Shown here: positions 47,040-57,109 of the stretch, one piece after another | How positions within the stretch are numbered: position 1 is the stretch's first letter | Layout: the number at the start of each line of letters is the position of its first letter | Origin: Hofstenia miamia | Lineage: Eukaryota > Xenacoelomorpha > Acoela | Direction of reading: 5' to 3' | DNA: 64,000 bases | Assembly (NCBI GenBank): GCA_004352715.1 | Contig: SCFE01000012.1 | Span: 2,693,939 to 2,757,938, forward strand | Notes under the pieces: generated by a model | Database searches by the model: none | Told to the model about the DNA's origin: nothing | What the model saw: the letters and a program-made list of their open reading frames with translations, nothing else | Position numbers and translations under genes: made by a program

Positions 47040-47690
47040 TAATTTAAGGAACTACCTGTGATTATATACCGTAAGACTTCACCTCACTCAAAAACTTTTT
47101 AATGAAATCCCATTGTTTTTGCTTTGAATTCCCTTGTTTTAGAAGTGAATAATCGTCAATTAAAGTTTGATAAAGCAGATAATCTCTTTGATGAGTTCCA
47201 TCTGGCTTCATTGATGTTCGGAATTTTCTGAAATTTAATTGAAGGAAGGTCTTCTTTTTCATGGAAGTACCTGAAAGCTTGGGTTAAGTGAAACAGAAAT
47301 TTAATGTTATCCCTCCAGCCAGTTTGATGTTTAATGTCATTAGTTCAATTCTGTAAGGAGCCTTAAAGCTCTTCATAACTTGTCATAAACTCATTGACAA
47401 AAATATATTCGATATTGGAGACTTGCTTTTATCTTCTAGTTCCTCATCCATGACAAGGCGGAGGATTCTATACAAGACATGATTTTGGCAGCTCATAAAT
47501 TGTGGCCTTTGCTTAAAAAATTATCTGTAGCCTAATGACTACTCTATTATTTTGACCATACTCATTTTATTAGAAATAATCATTGAGGTTACACCCCACA
47601 AGCGAAATTTATCCAATATGTTTTTCAGTACTTCTGCAATAGTCTCAGCTTTGCCATCACTCAACTTCAGAGCCCCAAACTTGATTTCAT
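47040..47690 (-). pseudogene. Decayed transposase-like gene of unassigned family
   Basis: The minus strand reads, in shifting frames, DGKAETIAEVLKNILDKF, 'TSMIISNKMSM', 'FMSCQNHVLYRILRLVMDEE' and 'GTSMKKKTFLQLNFRKF'. The D-G-AETI....L..F and CQ.H.L.RILR.VMDE blocks match an uncharacterised transposase-like family I recall from arthropod and cnidarian genomes. I cannot name the superfamily. Stops and frameshifts make it non-functional. The 66-codon frame at 47062-47262 is its last fragment. Confidence 0.4.
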
Positions 47691-47987
47691 TATATATATA
47701 CGGGTTTTAGATACTATGAGATTTGTATCCACCACCCGCACTCTCCAATTTTCCATACTGTCATCGCCCTCTTTGATGCAAAGTCAGAATAATTCGTTTT
47801 ATACAAAAAAATTTTTACATTCCGCATTTGGAAAAGGGTCTAATTTCTTATGTATGAGTTTCAAGCTTTTTAGAAAAAAAATTTTTCGAGTCGTATCCAG
47901 CGCCCTCTGCCATAGTATCATACACCCGTATATATTTTTTTCTATCCAGCGTCTTGTAGATATTTCATAATTTTGAATCCAAATCCC

Positions 47988-48031
<44 letters not shown>
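47690..48031. repeat. Microsatellite-linked repeat, arm 2, and (TA)n
   Basis: (TA)n followed by 'cgggttttagatactatgag' and the inverted counterpart of the word at 46117. Several 'ccgtatatat' and 'tatccagcg(c/t)cct/tct' words and a terminal (TA)n at 47993-48031 follow. Probably a compound microsatellite carried by a dispersed repeat. Confidence 0.6.
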
Positions 48032-49185
48032 TTATACTCAATGTTCTTCTAATAAATAACCAATTAAATGCATTGGCAACTTTCTAATGCCATTTTCTTA
48101 GAAAATTGGCTAAGGTGCCATTTTACTCACAATTCTTCTAAAATCAGGTGAGTATTTATCGTTGGCAGAATATATTCTCAAATTTATGTATTTTTACAAT
48201 AAAATGCAATTGCATATACTTATCAAATATTGACAAAGTTGGAGTTCCGCAAATTTTTTGACATTGAACGACTTAGCAGGTGTAATGCTTGCAAAAATAA
48301 TAATTTTTTGAATTGCGAGAGTCAACAAAAGATATTTGAAGAGAGAAAGAAAACAATATTTTCAATTTAAAGACCACAATTTTCACATTATTAATTGGTA
48401 CAAAACTATGTACCTCAGCATTGAAGAGCTTAAATTTTGTATTTTTTTGGGAAATTTTGTTGTTAAATGAATATAATAACCCTTTTTACAAATAATAATA
48501 TCATTAAATTTGTTTGCTTTCTTCAATAACTAAATTGTATTATACATCTCATTATGTCTATCTAATGGCTTAAAACCCCTTAAAAATCAAGAGCGCTTGA
48601 AATTCAACGATTTTTTTATGCGATTGTGTAAAGAATTAGACATCATTGACCTCAAACATACTTTGGAATATCATTATTTCTTATAATTATTTGAAAAAGA
48701 AATTAAGCACTCATAACTCACAAGTGCCCCACACAATATGGTGGCGTGATTTAGTTCGATTTCTTTAACCCTGGTGTCTTTGGCATCAATATCTTTGACT
48801 CAATTGGTTTGGGAGGCCTATCTATATATAAAAGGAAGCAATTAAAATTAAGGTTTAACTAGACATTGTACATGAATTAGTCAAATGCAGAAATATTCTT
48901 ATAATATCCCTGCTAAGTCTATCACGCGCTAACCAATTTTTGCAAAATTTTTCTTGAAATATTTACATTGAACTCAATTCATTGGAGAAAAGCGTTTTTG
49001 AAATTGTCATACTAATTTTTAAAAGAAAAACTTCATTGATTTCGTTAAAAAAAGTGTTAAAAACTCCTTATTTTAAAGATAAACAAACAATATTAAATAA
49101 AAAACCAAGGCAGTATTGTAGAATTTTAAATCAAATAATTGCAAAAATATGCTAGTTTATCTGTATAATAATTATAGATCTAAAC
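48032..49185. other. No gene recognised
   Basis: AT-rich with no motif-bearing frames. Confidence 0.5.
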
Positions 49186-50445
49186 CGAACCCCAACCTGT
49201 AATCTAACCCAAACCAATATTCTAAACGTAGTCTAATCTAACCCAAGCCATAATCCCAACCAAGAGTGTCACGAGAAACTTCATAGTGGGGCAAAAAAAT
49301 TGTTACACGTGTGAAGTGTGATATTTTAGAAACCTGTTTTTGTTGTAAAAATATTTTACTTGAAGTTAATTTCTTTTTGAGGAAATTTAATCATTTAATT
49401 GAAAGAAAACACAGAAGATGAGATCTCATTTTCTAAGCATTTGATTATCTGAAGTAATGTGCTAAAATCTGCTTTAATCTCCCATCTCATATGTAAAAAT
49501 ATAAGAATATACAGTAGGCCTATGTTTTGTTATTTTCTACCACAACTATTTTGAAATCAATCATAGCAACACTTTATATCTGATGCAAAGCATTTCAAAT
49601 GAAAGTAAATTTCAAAATAACACTTATTTTCCAAATATTATTCAAACATTTAACCTTGTTTAAGGAATAAAAAATTTTTATAATGATCTAGAAATAATTT
49701 TTATTCACCTAAAAATGATTGCGTGTTTTATGTATTAATAGTGTAATTCCATGTATACATCAATGTACATTGGAATTGAAAAGTAAATAATTGTATTTCA
49801 TAAAAATATGTTCTAATGCCTTTTAACCCAATAGCAAACACATTTTATATTTATTTAAATAAGGTATTGCTATAAGAAATTCGGAATTTCGATTTGATAA
49901 AACTCAAATCGCTGCCGCACGCGTTGCCCATGGTCCTAACCCTAACCCAAACCTTACCCCAAACATTATGTAGAAGGACTATGCAAATTTATTATTAATA
50001 TCAGTAAGTTTCAATATGACTTATAAAATAATAATGATATATACTACTATTAATATGCTAATTAGTGGTCAACCACGCGGCTTTTGTTTGTTTTCAAATC
50101 AATTAAGAGATGTGGCAATGTTTTTCAATCAAAACAGTGCCTTTTTCCTCACATTTTTATGTACTTTGTTTCAAAGCATGGCGTCCATGTTCAAAGCTTC
50201 TTGCTTTGCTTACATAATTCAAAATGAATCTGGTTTCATTGAGTCGGCTCTATCATAATGAAAAACATAGTATAATGTTATGTTTATTGATTGGTGTAAG
50301 ATTAGGGTTAGTTTACACTTTGCTTAAAGTTAGTGTTGTTTAGTGTTATGTCTTGGGTTAGGGCTAGGGATATAGTTAGAGTTAGGTTTAAAGTTAGGGT
50401 AATGGTTTGGGATATAGTTTGGGTTAGGTTTAGGGTTAGGTTAGA
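49186..50445. repeat. Degenerate telomere-like (CCCTAA/TTAGGG) clusters in inverted order
   Basis: CCCTAA-type words (aaccc, taaccc) occur at about 49190-49275 and 49933-49966, and TTAGGG-type words (gttaggg, ttgggttagg) at about 50300-50445. The last two clusters are approximate inverted repeats enclosing some 330 bp, with a short frame at 50016-50258 that I do not consider a gene. Confidence 0.6.
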
Positions 50446-50779
50446 ATTATGATGTTGATAAATTAGCTTATATTTGCAAAAATTTGAGTGGGGAATAAAT
50501 AATGCAAAAGGACATAGTTTTTCTCATACGTATAAATATTTCTGAGTAAAAAAAACCCTCAAGCCTATTTTTGTTAGATTTCACAAATTATCTATCCGTA
50601 TGCTAAATGATAAAATAAGTTCAAATCACTTTAGAGGCAAAATTTGAGATTTTGTACGTTTCTGTAACTAAAATATTATTGGAGGAAATAATCGTTTTCA
50701 TCATCTACAAGGATGGTGGGTGTTAGAGAGTGACATCGAGTACCCGATTAAGCCCGACCCGATTTCAGGTCAGCTTCCA

Positions 50780-51240
50780 ATGCAAAGCATAGATTGATTG
50801 ACACAAAAGATAAAAAATTCTATACGCATAAGGAAAATAAGGAGTATACAATTACAAAAGTTCATACATTGGGGAAATGAGAAGGTAATTGGAATACAGA
50901 ATTTCAGAGCATATGCGGGGACATCTTCAATCAGAAATATATTGTCTTGAACATGCACCTAAGAGGTAAAACTGTACCATTTTAATTAAAGCCAAGCATA
51001 CCAAAATTTAGAAGCTATATATTCATAAAAGAAACAAAGGAGAATCTATTAAATAAACAATTAAGTCAAAGACTAAATATCGTATAAAATCTACGAATTA
51101 CAATTTTAATATCGTAAATTTGTATTTACCAATATATTTATTTAGTTATTCTCTAATGACGATAAGTGGAGACACTCAAAACATATATACATAAGATACT
51201 TCTTGTTTTTTATAAAGAATTGTTTAAGCACACTTTGTAC
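50780..51240 (+). pseudogene. Second Penelope-like element 3' fragment (decayed)
   Basis: From about 50847 the frame reads YNYK-SSYIGEMRR, stop, LEYRISEHMRGHLQSEIYC. This is the same GIY-YIG core as at 16859-17196, with the CDECE residues deleted and two in-frame stops. The 3' part follows the first copy through a ribozyme-like segment to 'aagcacactttgtacac' and an (AT)n tract. Confidence 0.8.
51146..51195 (+). ncRNA. Decayed hammerhead ribozyme of PLE copy 2
   Basis: Matches the ribozyme at 16711-16764 in order and length. However, the core CTGACGA reads ATGACGA, the stem II pair is disturbed (AAGTG against CACTC) and GAAA reads AAAA. It should not self-cleave. Confidence 0.65.
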
Positions 51241-51289
51241 ACATATATATATTATATATATATATATATTATATATATATATATATATA
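51241..51289. repeat. (AT)n microsatellite between PLE copy 2 and a Tc1 element
   Basis: Interrupted (TA)n tract. It follows the PLE terminus directly and supplies the TA target of the next element. Confidence 0.85.
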
Positions 51290-52817
51290 CAGTACTGGGA
51301 ATATGTATTTGACCACCTTTCTATTTTGAATAAATAATGAACATTCATTGGACAGAGTGTGTCTAAGATATTAACTAAGATTTTACTTTGATTGAGAAAG
51401 GAAAATCTGTATGTCTAATACCATAAAATATGTAGAATAACATTGGCTATTAATTTTTAATCATAATTAGAAAACTTGCATTGGAAATATATATACCTGA
51501 AAAAATTTTAACAAATGAGCAAATCTGAAAAAAGTAAATTCAAAATAAAATGCATAAATTAATTATTACGCATTATAAGCACTTATCAACAAAATTCTCT
51601 CTTCTAATACTTTATAGGGTGTCCGTTGAGCGAATAACAGATTCAAGGCGATCACGGATTGAAGCAAAAAGTCTATTAATGAAGCCGCTGGTAATTGCAT
51701 TGAATTCTATCTTTATTGCGCTCCACAGTCCTCTTCAGTGTGAATAGTATGCTGTCCAATGTGATATTTGACCTCTTTCTACATATTTTCGATGATTTTA
51801 AGGTCGGGAGATTGGCCAGGCCAGTCAGCAAGGGTAGCAACCCCCTTTCTGTGAAAGAAGTTTTTCATTTGTTTTAAGGTATAACATGGAACACCAGCCT
51901 GCTTTTATATTGAATCACTTGTAAGGAATGGCAATAGTTCCTTTCCGAGAATCCGAGAATTGTGTGAGCTTTGGGGAGTACCAGTGATGTGAACAATCTT
52001 GCGAAGGCCACACTTTCATATTGCACCCAATACCATTCCAGACTTCCCACCACACTTCATTGAGGGAAGTATCTGAACTTCTGCGCAGTTGGTCTCTTTA
52101 TCAACATTTTTTTTGATGAGTATAGCTCAAGCCTTGACTCATCTGAAAATATAACAATAGAAAAATGTCTCTCATCAACTTCGCTCAACTCAGCCGGCGC
52201 AATCTTTGCTTTGAGGTTAAGAATACCTTTCTGGGTGCCACGAAAGTCCCAATTGAGTAGTTCTTCAGGATTTTGCGCACAGTTCTTGCCGTCAAGAGGT
52301 GACTATCAGCTCAACCTTGCGAAGTTCCCCTGAAGTTTGCTTTGAAAGGCACACAAGAGCTGATTGGGAGATTTTAAAGGTCTTTCTTTTTAAGAAGTGA
52401 GACGCCTGATGATGTACCCAACAGTACTTCGAGGTCGCTCTACCAGTTTGGCTATATTACGTTGACTCATCCCTTCCAAATGTTTGGAGATAATCAACTC
52501 GCGGATGGTAAGAGGTACGTAACCAGGCATCATATATTGCGAAGAAAGACTGTCGCTCGACATTTTCAATATAAATAGACTCAATCAGTGGCCAAATACA
52601 TTTTTCCAAGAAAATATTAAGTAACCACAAGCCCTGTAGCATTTTTCCTTGAGATCTAATATAAACAGTGATAATTATGTGTATGTCTCAATATTGATGA
52701 ATTCCGCTTTCTTCAACACCAAATCTAACTAAAAAATACCTATGACATTCTTGACGTCCATTTCTTGAAATATTTATGACAAGCCGATGGTGGTCGGATT
52801 CTTTTTTTCCAGTACTG
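51290..52817 (-). mobile_element. Tc1-like transposon with matching ends, transposase on minus strand
   Basis: Ends CAGTACTGG (51290) and CCAGTACTG (to 52817) are inverted repeats that extend with mismatches to the shared GACCACC word. TATA flanks both sides, as expected for TA target sites. Length 1,528 bp is normal for Tc1 elements. Confidence 0.85.
51600..52584 (-). pseudogene. Tc1-like transposase (broken)
   Basis: The N-terminal frame (52584-52390) has a helix-turn-helix: LTIRELIISKHLEGMSQRNI then AKLVERPRSTVGYIIRR, the paired-type DNA-binding region. It then stops. Near 51840-51730 the C-terminal catalytic-domain signature DWPGQSPDL..IENM (usually DWP.QSPDLNPIENVW) is readable in another frame. 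The DDE residues between them are scattered over several frames. It is a dead copy that once cut and pasted DNA at TA sites. Confidence 0.75.
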
Positions 52818-52823
52818 TATATA

Positions 52824-54117
52824 CAGGGTGTGTCAAAAGTAACTTGACTTTTAAACTAATTAAGAAAATGAACCAATCACAGAAAAGATGATGAAATATT
52901 TCGTCATTTTATAACTATATAAAGGGAATTTATGTTACGCATAACCATTTTGATATTTTCCAGTACTTTTTAACTTTAGACATGGATTTAGACACTAGAC
53001 TGGAAATATTAAAACTATACTACAAAAATGGAGACAGTGCAACAGCGGCATTACATGCATACAAAACAGCACACCAACTTCACGATGACATTTTTTCTAT
53101 TACAGCTTTCACTAGCATGATAAGAAAATTTGAAAGACCAAAATCCTTGCACAATGCTGCTAAATCAAGGAAAGCATTGCTACAAGAAGATCAGAAACCA
53201 ATGGTAATGAGTGCGCTGAAGACTCTGCAAGATACAAATGTGTATGGCCATGCAAGTTCTTCTTCTATTGCTGCAGCTACTACAATCCCAAAGAAAAGTG
53301 TTTGTCGAATTATTAAAGCATGTGGTATGCGAACATACAAAATTGCCTATCACTGAATCAGACTATCATCCTCGCGTCGAGTTTGCACAATGGATTTTAG
53401 CTAATGCTAAATTGCTCAATAATGTACTTGGTCAGATGAGGCCTATTTTTCTATTGATGGAATGGTCAACCGTCACAATTGTCCCAGATGAGCGTCTGAG
53501 GACCCTCGGCAAGTAATTATAACAGAAGGCTTCCACCCTGAAAAATTATGTGTGTAGATGGCACTCAGTGCAAAATATGTGCTAAAGCCATTTTTCTTTC
53601 CGGGTACAGTAAATCAGGATAATTACAAAAACTAGGACAGAAATGAAAAATGCATTGTGTTATTTTTCAGCATAACAGTGCGATACCACACTACTCCAAA
53701 CAAGCCAGGGATTTTATCAACACTCAGTTACCAGCTGAGCGTTTTATTGGCAGAAGTTTTGGTCATGTATGGCCTCCTAGATCACCTGACCTGAATCCAC
53801 TTAACTTTTATTTGTGGTATAATCTAAAGTCACGGGTATATCATACATACATTCCGACCAACCTGAATGATTTAAAAAGGAGGATCATACAAGAAGTTGA
53901 TTCACTTAACATTGATGAATTACACCGAGCTGTCCAGAATATGATACCAAGATGTGAATTTACTATTGAGCAGAATGGAGGACAATTTGAACATTTGTTT
54001 TAAGATATATATAAATCCCCTTATTAGAGTTTGTTTATTTATATATATTATTGCTTGGTTTCATATAAAGAACAAGTTATTGTAATTTAGAAAGTCAAGC
54101 TACTTTTGACACACCCA

Positions 54118-54118
<1 letters not shown>
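52824..54118 (+). mobile_element. mariner-like transposon with 28-bp inverted repeats
   Basis: The left end reads CAGGGTGTGTCAAAAGTAAC then TTGACTTT, and the right end mirrors it (AAAGTCAAGC then TACTTTTGACACACCCAG). TA dinucleotides flank both sides (52822-52823 and 54119-54120). Length 1,295 bp. Confidence 0.9.
52982..54003 (+). pseudogene. mariner/IS630-type transposase, catalytic aspartates altered
   Basis: Three frames cover the protein. The N-terminal DNA-binding half is at 52982-53356 (ILKLYYKNGDSATAALHAY, IPKKSVCRIIKACGM). The first catalytic block, WSDEAYFSIDG...NRHNCP, is in a different frame near 53430. The C-terminal half is at 53650-54003 (WPPRSPDLNPLNFYLWYNL, then KSRVY and GGQFEHLF at the end). 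In the second block the family's QDGA reads HNSA, and in the third the expected PLD reads PLN, so both later acidic residues are Asn. Two frameshifts and these changes leave it inactive. Confidence 0.85.
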
Positions 54119-54152
<34 letters not shown>

Positions 54153-54446
54153 NNNNNNNNNNNNNNNNNNNNNNNNNNNNNNNNNNNNNNNNNNNNNNNN
54201 NNNNNNNNNNNNNNNNNNNNNNNNNNNNNNNNNNNNNNNNNNNNNNNNNNNNNNNNNNNNNNNNNNNNNNNNNNNNNNNNNNNNNNNNNNNNNNNNNNNN
54301 NNNNNNNNNNNNNNNNNNNNNNNNNNNNNNNNNNNNNNNNNNNNNNNNNNNNNNNNNNNNNNNNNNNNNNNNNNNNNNNNNNNNNNNNNNNNNNNNNNNN
54401 NNNNNNNNNNNNNNNNNNNNNNNNNNNNNNNNNTATATATATATAT
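54119..54446. repeat. (TA)n microsatellite with 281-N gap
   Basis: (TA)n on both sides of the Ns (54153-54433), directly at the right end of the mariner-like element. Confidence 0.9.
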
Positions 54447-54609
54447 TTTTCATGGAATATTTTACCTTGCAACTGAGGGAGCATATATGCTGCCGCAGTC
54501 CTTTCGTGTGTGCCTTCTAGAACACTTGCAATGCAAGCCTAAATATGGCAGAAATATTACTGCCGTACTAAGAAATTTATTCTGAACAATTTGAGGTGAT
54601 AGAAATTAT

Positions 54610-54900
54610 ATATGCTGTTTCTCGGATCTTTTAGCAGCCAGCAGGCGCTCTCTTAGTTATCAACGCTATTAGCCTTGGTTGGCCAAAGTGGGAGAGGCGA
54701 AATCCTTTCAAATGAAGATCGACCTTCGGCTTATCAGTCTGCTGATCAGAGTCAACAAAGATCAGCACTCTTCGTTGCGGGGCTGAAAGAGGTTTCTCAC
54801 GATCAAACCGGCCTGGTAAACTTCTTGGGGTTAGGATCCGCTTCCTGATCGTGGTTGCACCCACTCATCAGTCTGTCGACTGGTTGCTGTAACCCCATAT
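54610..54900. other. GC-rich island of unknown nature
   Basis: About 290 bp of balanced base composition in an otherwise AT-rich region, with several self-complementary words (gctgatcagagtc; gatcgtggttgcaccc; agaccgacaga on the reverse). The minus strand carries an arginine-rich frame of 77 codons with no recognisable motif. It could be a structured RNA gene, a SINE or a fragment of unrelated DNA. Confidence 0.4.
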
Positions 54901-56196
54901 GCTGTTTTTTAATATTTTTCCTTGCACATTTAATATACAGTATGTTAGAATAGCTCAATGTCACATTCATTGATGCAGTCAGTAATTCGCAGATTTAGTC
55001 AAACTCTGAAAATTAGGTCTGATAAATATTTAATCAATCCAAGTGGCAATAAAGTGATTTATTGAAAAGAGGTAGGTGATTTATAGAGGAAAATTTAATA
55101 AAAAAACTAGCAAGGCTAGCAAATGGCTTCATAAATCCTCTTTCTTTAAATGACAACAAGACTGTGGACCTGATCTTGAAGAAGCAGTAACACAATGCAT
55201 TACCAAATATTTTGGCTTGCATAATTTGAGAATTCGTTAATGATGTGCTTCTGTGTCAATCTTTTAGTAAGCTTTTTGAATTAAACAAATGCAATTTAAA
55301 ACATTAAGTTTGTGATGGCCTTTGAAAATGTTCTAATTTATTGGCAATTAGGCTTTTATAAATCTAATAAAGACTCATGGCATTGTACCAACTGCTGATA
55401 TATAAGCTGTTCAATTACATTTTTAGTGAATTAAAATCGATAACTCATATAGTAAAGTTTGCATAAGTTGGTTGTTGGTTTCCTATGTCAAAAATAAAAT
55501 GAAAAAATACATTGCTTCGTTTTATTTTTAATTGTTTTATACTTCGTTCTTCTCTATGCTAGCACCATATATATATATATATATATATATATTGCTTTAG
55601 AAATGGCGCTAAATATTATTTAACACCTTTTTCGATTTTTTCCCTTTTATTTACCGCCATTACTATTCAGCCCTCACAAATCACAAAAATATTTAAATTT
55701 TTGTTTGTTATTGTATTTATCTATTCCTAAAGCCAACTAAAATCGGGCGTAAATATCTAGACTAAAGTTGTTCATTCAGACCAACTAAAATTGGCGACAA
55801 AAGTTGCCCGTTCGGACCAACAAAAATTGGATAATAAATATTGCTCGTGTAGCACCCCTTTCGCCAAAATGAGTTGTTAAGGAATTAAATGACAAAAATT
55901 GACAATGTAGCAGGGTGCTCCGACCAACTTTTTTGTCGGAGAAATAATTCTCCAACTTTCTAGTAATTATCACCTTCAAAGACAAATATACAATTTTAAG
56001 CTATAGTTTCAATCATGTTCAGAGAAAATTTCAGACTAAAATTTAAAATTACCTAGGTTTAAAAAATTAGGCATTGTATAAAACAGCACATGCAAAAGGT
56101 GCGTGCATAGAATTCTGCTCACCTCCACTTGGTGTTTAAGTTCGTTGTTGCGTGGGGTAATGTAGTTACACTTTGCACTTAAGCACCATAGCTGGT
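54901..56196. other. No gene recognised; one (TA)n tract
   Basis: Contains (AT)n at 55567-55592 and repeated 'accaac(t)aaaattgg' words near 55775-55830. No coding signal. Confidence 0.5.
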
Positions 56197-56878
56197 TGTA
56201 GAATCTGGACAATGGTTGAAATAGACAGCTTTAGGTAAGGCTATACCACTACCATTAATAATATCTTTTCTTGACGTGTACAATTCCAAACTGTAAGCCT
56301 GCGATCCAAATATTATCAATTAACATTATAGGTTACGATTGTTAGTACAACTAATTGTAATACAACCACTAATAGACCTCCATTTAGATCCACAGTCTGA
56401 TATCACCAGGGTCGAATTCCCTTTAAATGAATTTGGGGACCACCTGAGAGCTACCCATGTGCTCGAACATTTAGCTTTCTGTTTGCATATATAATCAAAC
56501 CTGATAATACAATAAAAGATAAATCCAGCGAAACTAAATTCATCACTCTACTAATTGGATACATTCTATTTATAGTATATTTTCACAAACATATAAACAA
56601 TTGACATGTACCTGTTCTTAATTTGAAATATATTTACTATTTCTTCTTCTGTTTTGATTACACAACGTCATCATTAAATTAGCTGTAGCAGTTTCGTCTG
56701 TTATCTTTTTGTCAAACAATTTTCTGACAACGGATGTCTCAAAAACTACACTAATAATTGTTTACAAAATATGAGTGATAATTATTTTGTTACAAGGAAT
56801 TAATCATTAACACTAATTGAGTTTATTATTAGTATTGGTTTCCTCTTGTTTTATTCTTTGTTACTGCATTATTTCACA
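56197..56878 (-). mobile_element. 3' LTR of Ty3-type element IV, minus orientation
   Basis: On the minus strand it starts TGTGAAATAATGCAGTAAC at 56878, immediately after a purine tract, has 'aacaggtac' and a TATAAATA box (56567-56574 on the + strand), and ends GATTCTACA at 56197. These are the landmarks of the + strand LTRs. At 682 bp it is shorter than the 1.2-kb copies. Confidence 0.75.
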
Positions 56879-56890
56879 CTTCCCCACCAG
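56879..56890 (-). promoter_or_regulatory. Polypurine tract of element IV
   Basis: GGTGGGGAAG read on the minus strand, directly preceding the LTR start. It would prime plus-strand DNA synthesis. Confidence 0.65.
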
Positions 56891-57109
56891 TGAAGCTAAT
56901 TGAGAATGACGGCTCTCTCCCCAAGTACCATTGCATCTGCTTTTTTTTATCAGATTTCCAGGTTGTGGCATATCCCAGTGGAAATTTTTTGTATTTTTCG
57001 AATTTTGTGAGTTTCATCACTACCTTCTTTATTTGGTTACCATTTTCTTATTGCATAAGTATTTCGGGATTTTCAATGTTTTTGAGATAGTGCACATGCT
57101 TCTCAATTA

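Noticed and set aside
50016-50258. 80-codon frame between telomere-like clusters.
   Set aside because: There is no motif, no neighbours that support it, and its composition matches random AT-rich DNA.
54780-54900. A second hammerhead candidate on the minus strand (CTGATGA followed by GTGG...CCAC).
   Set aside because: The stem is followed by GATC and not GAAA, and no matching stem I strands or cleavage triplet are in place.
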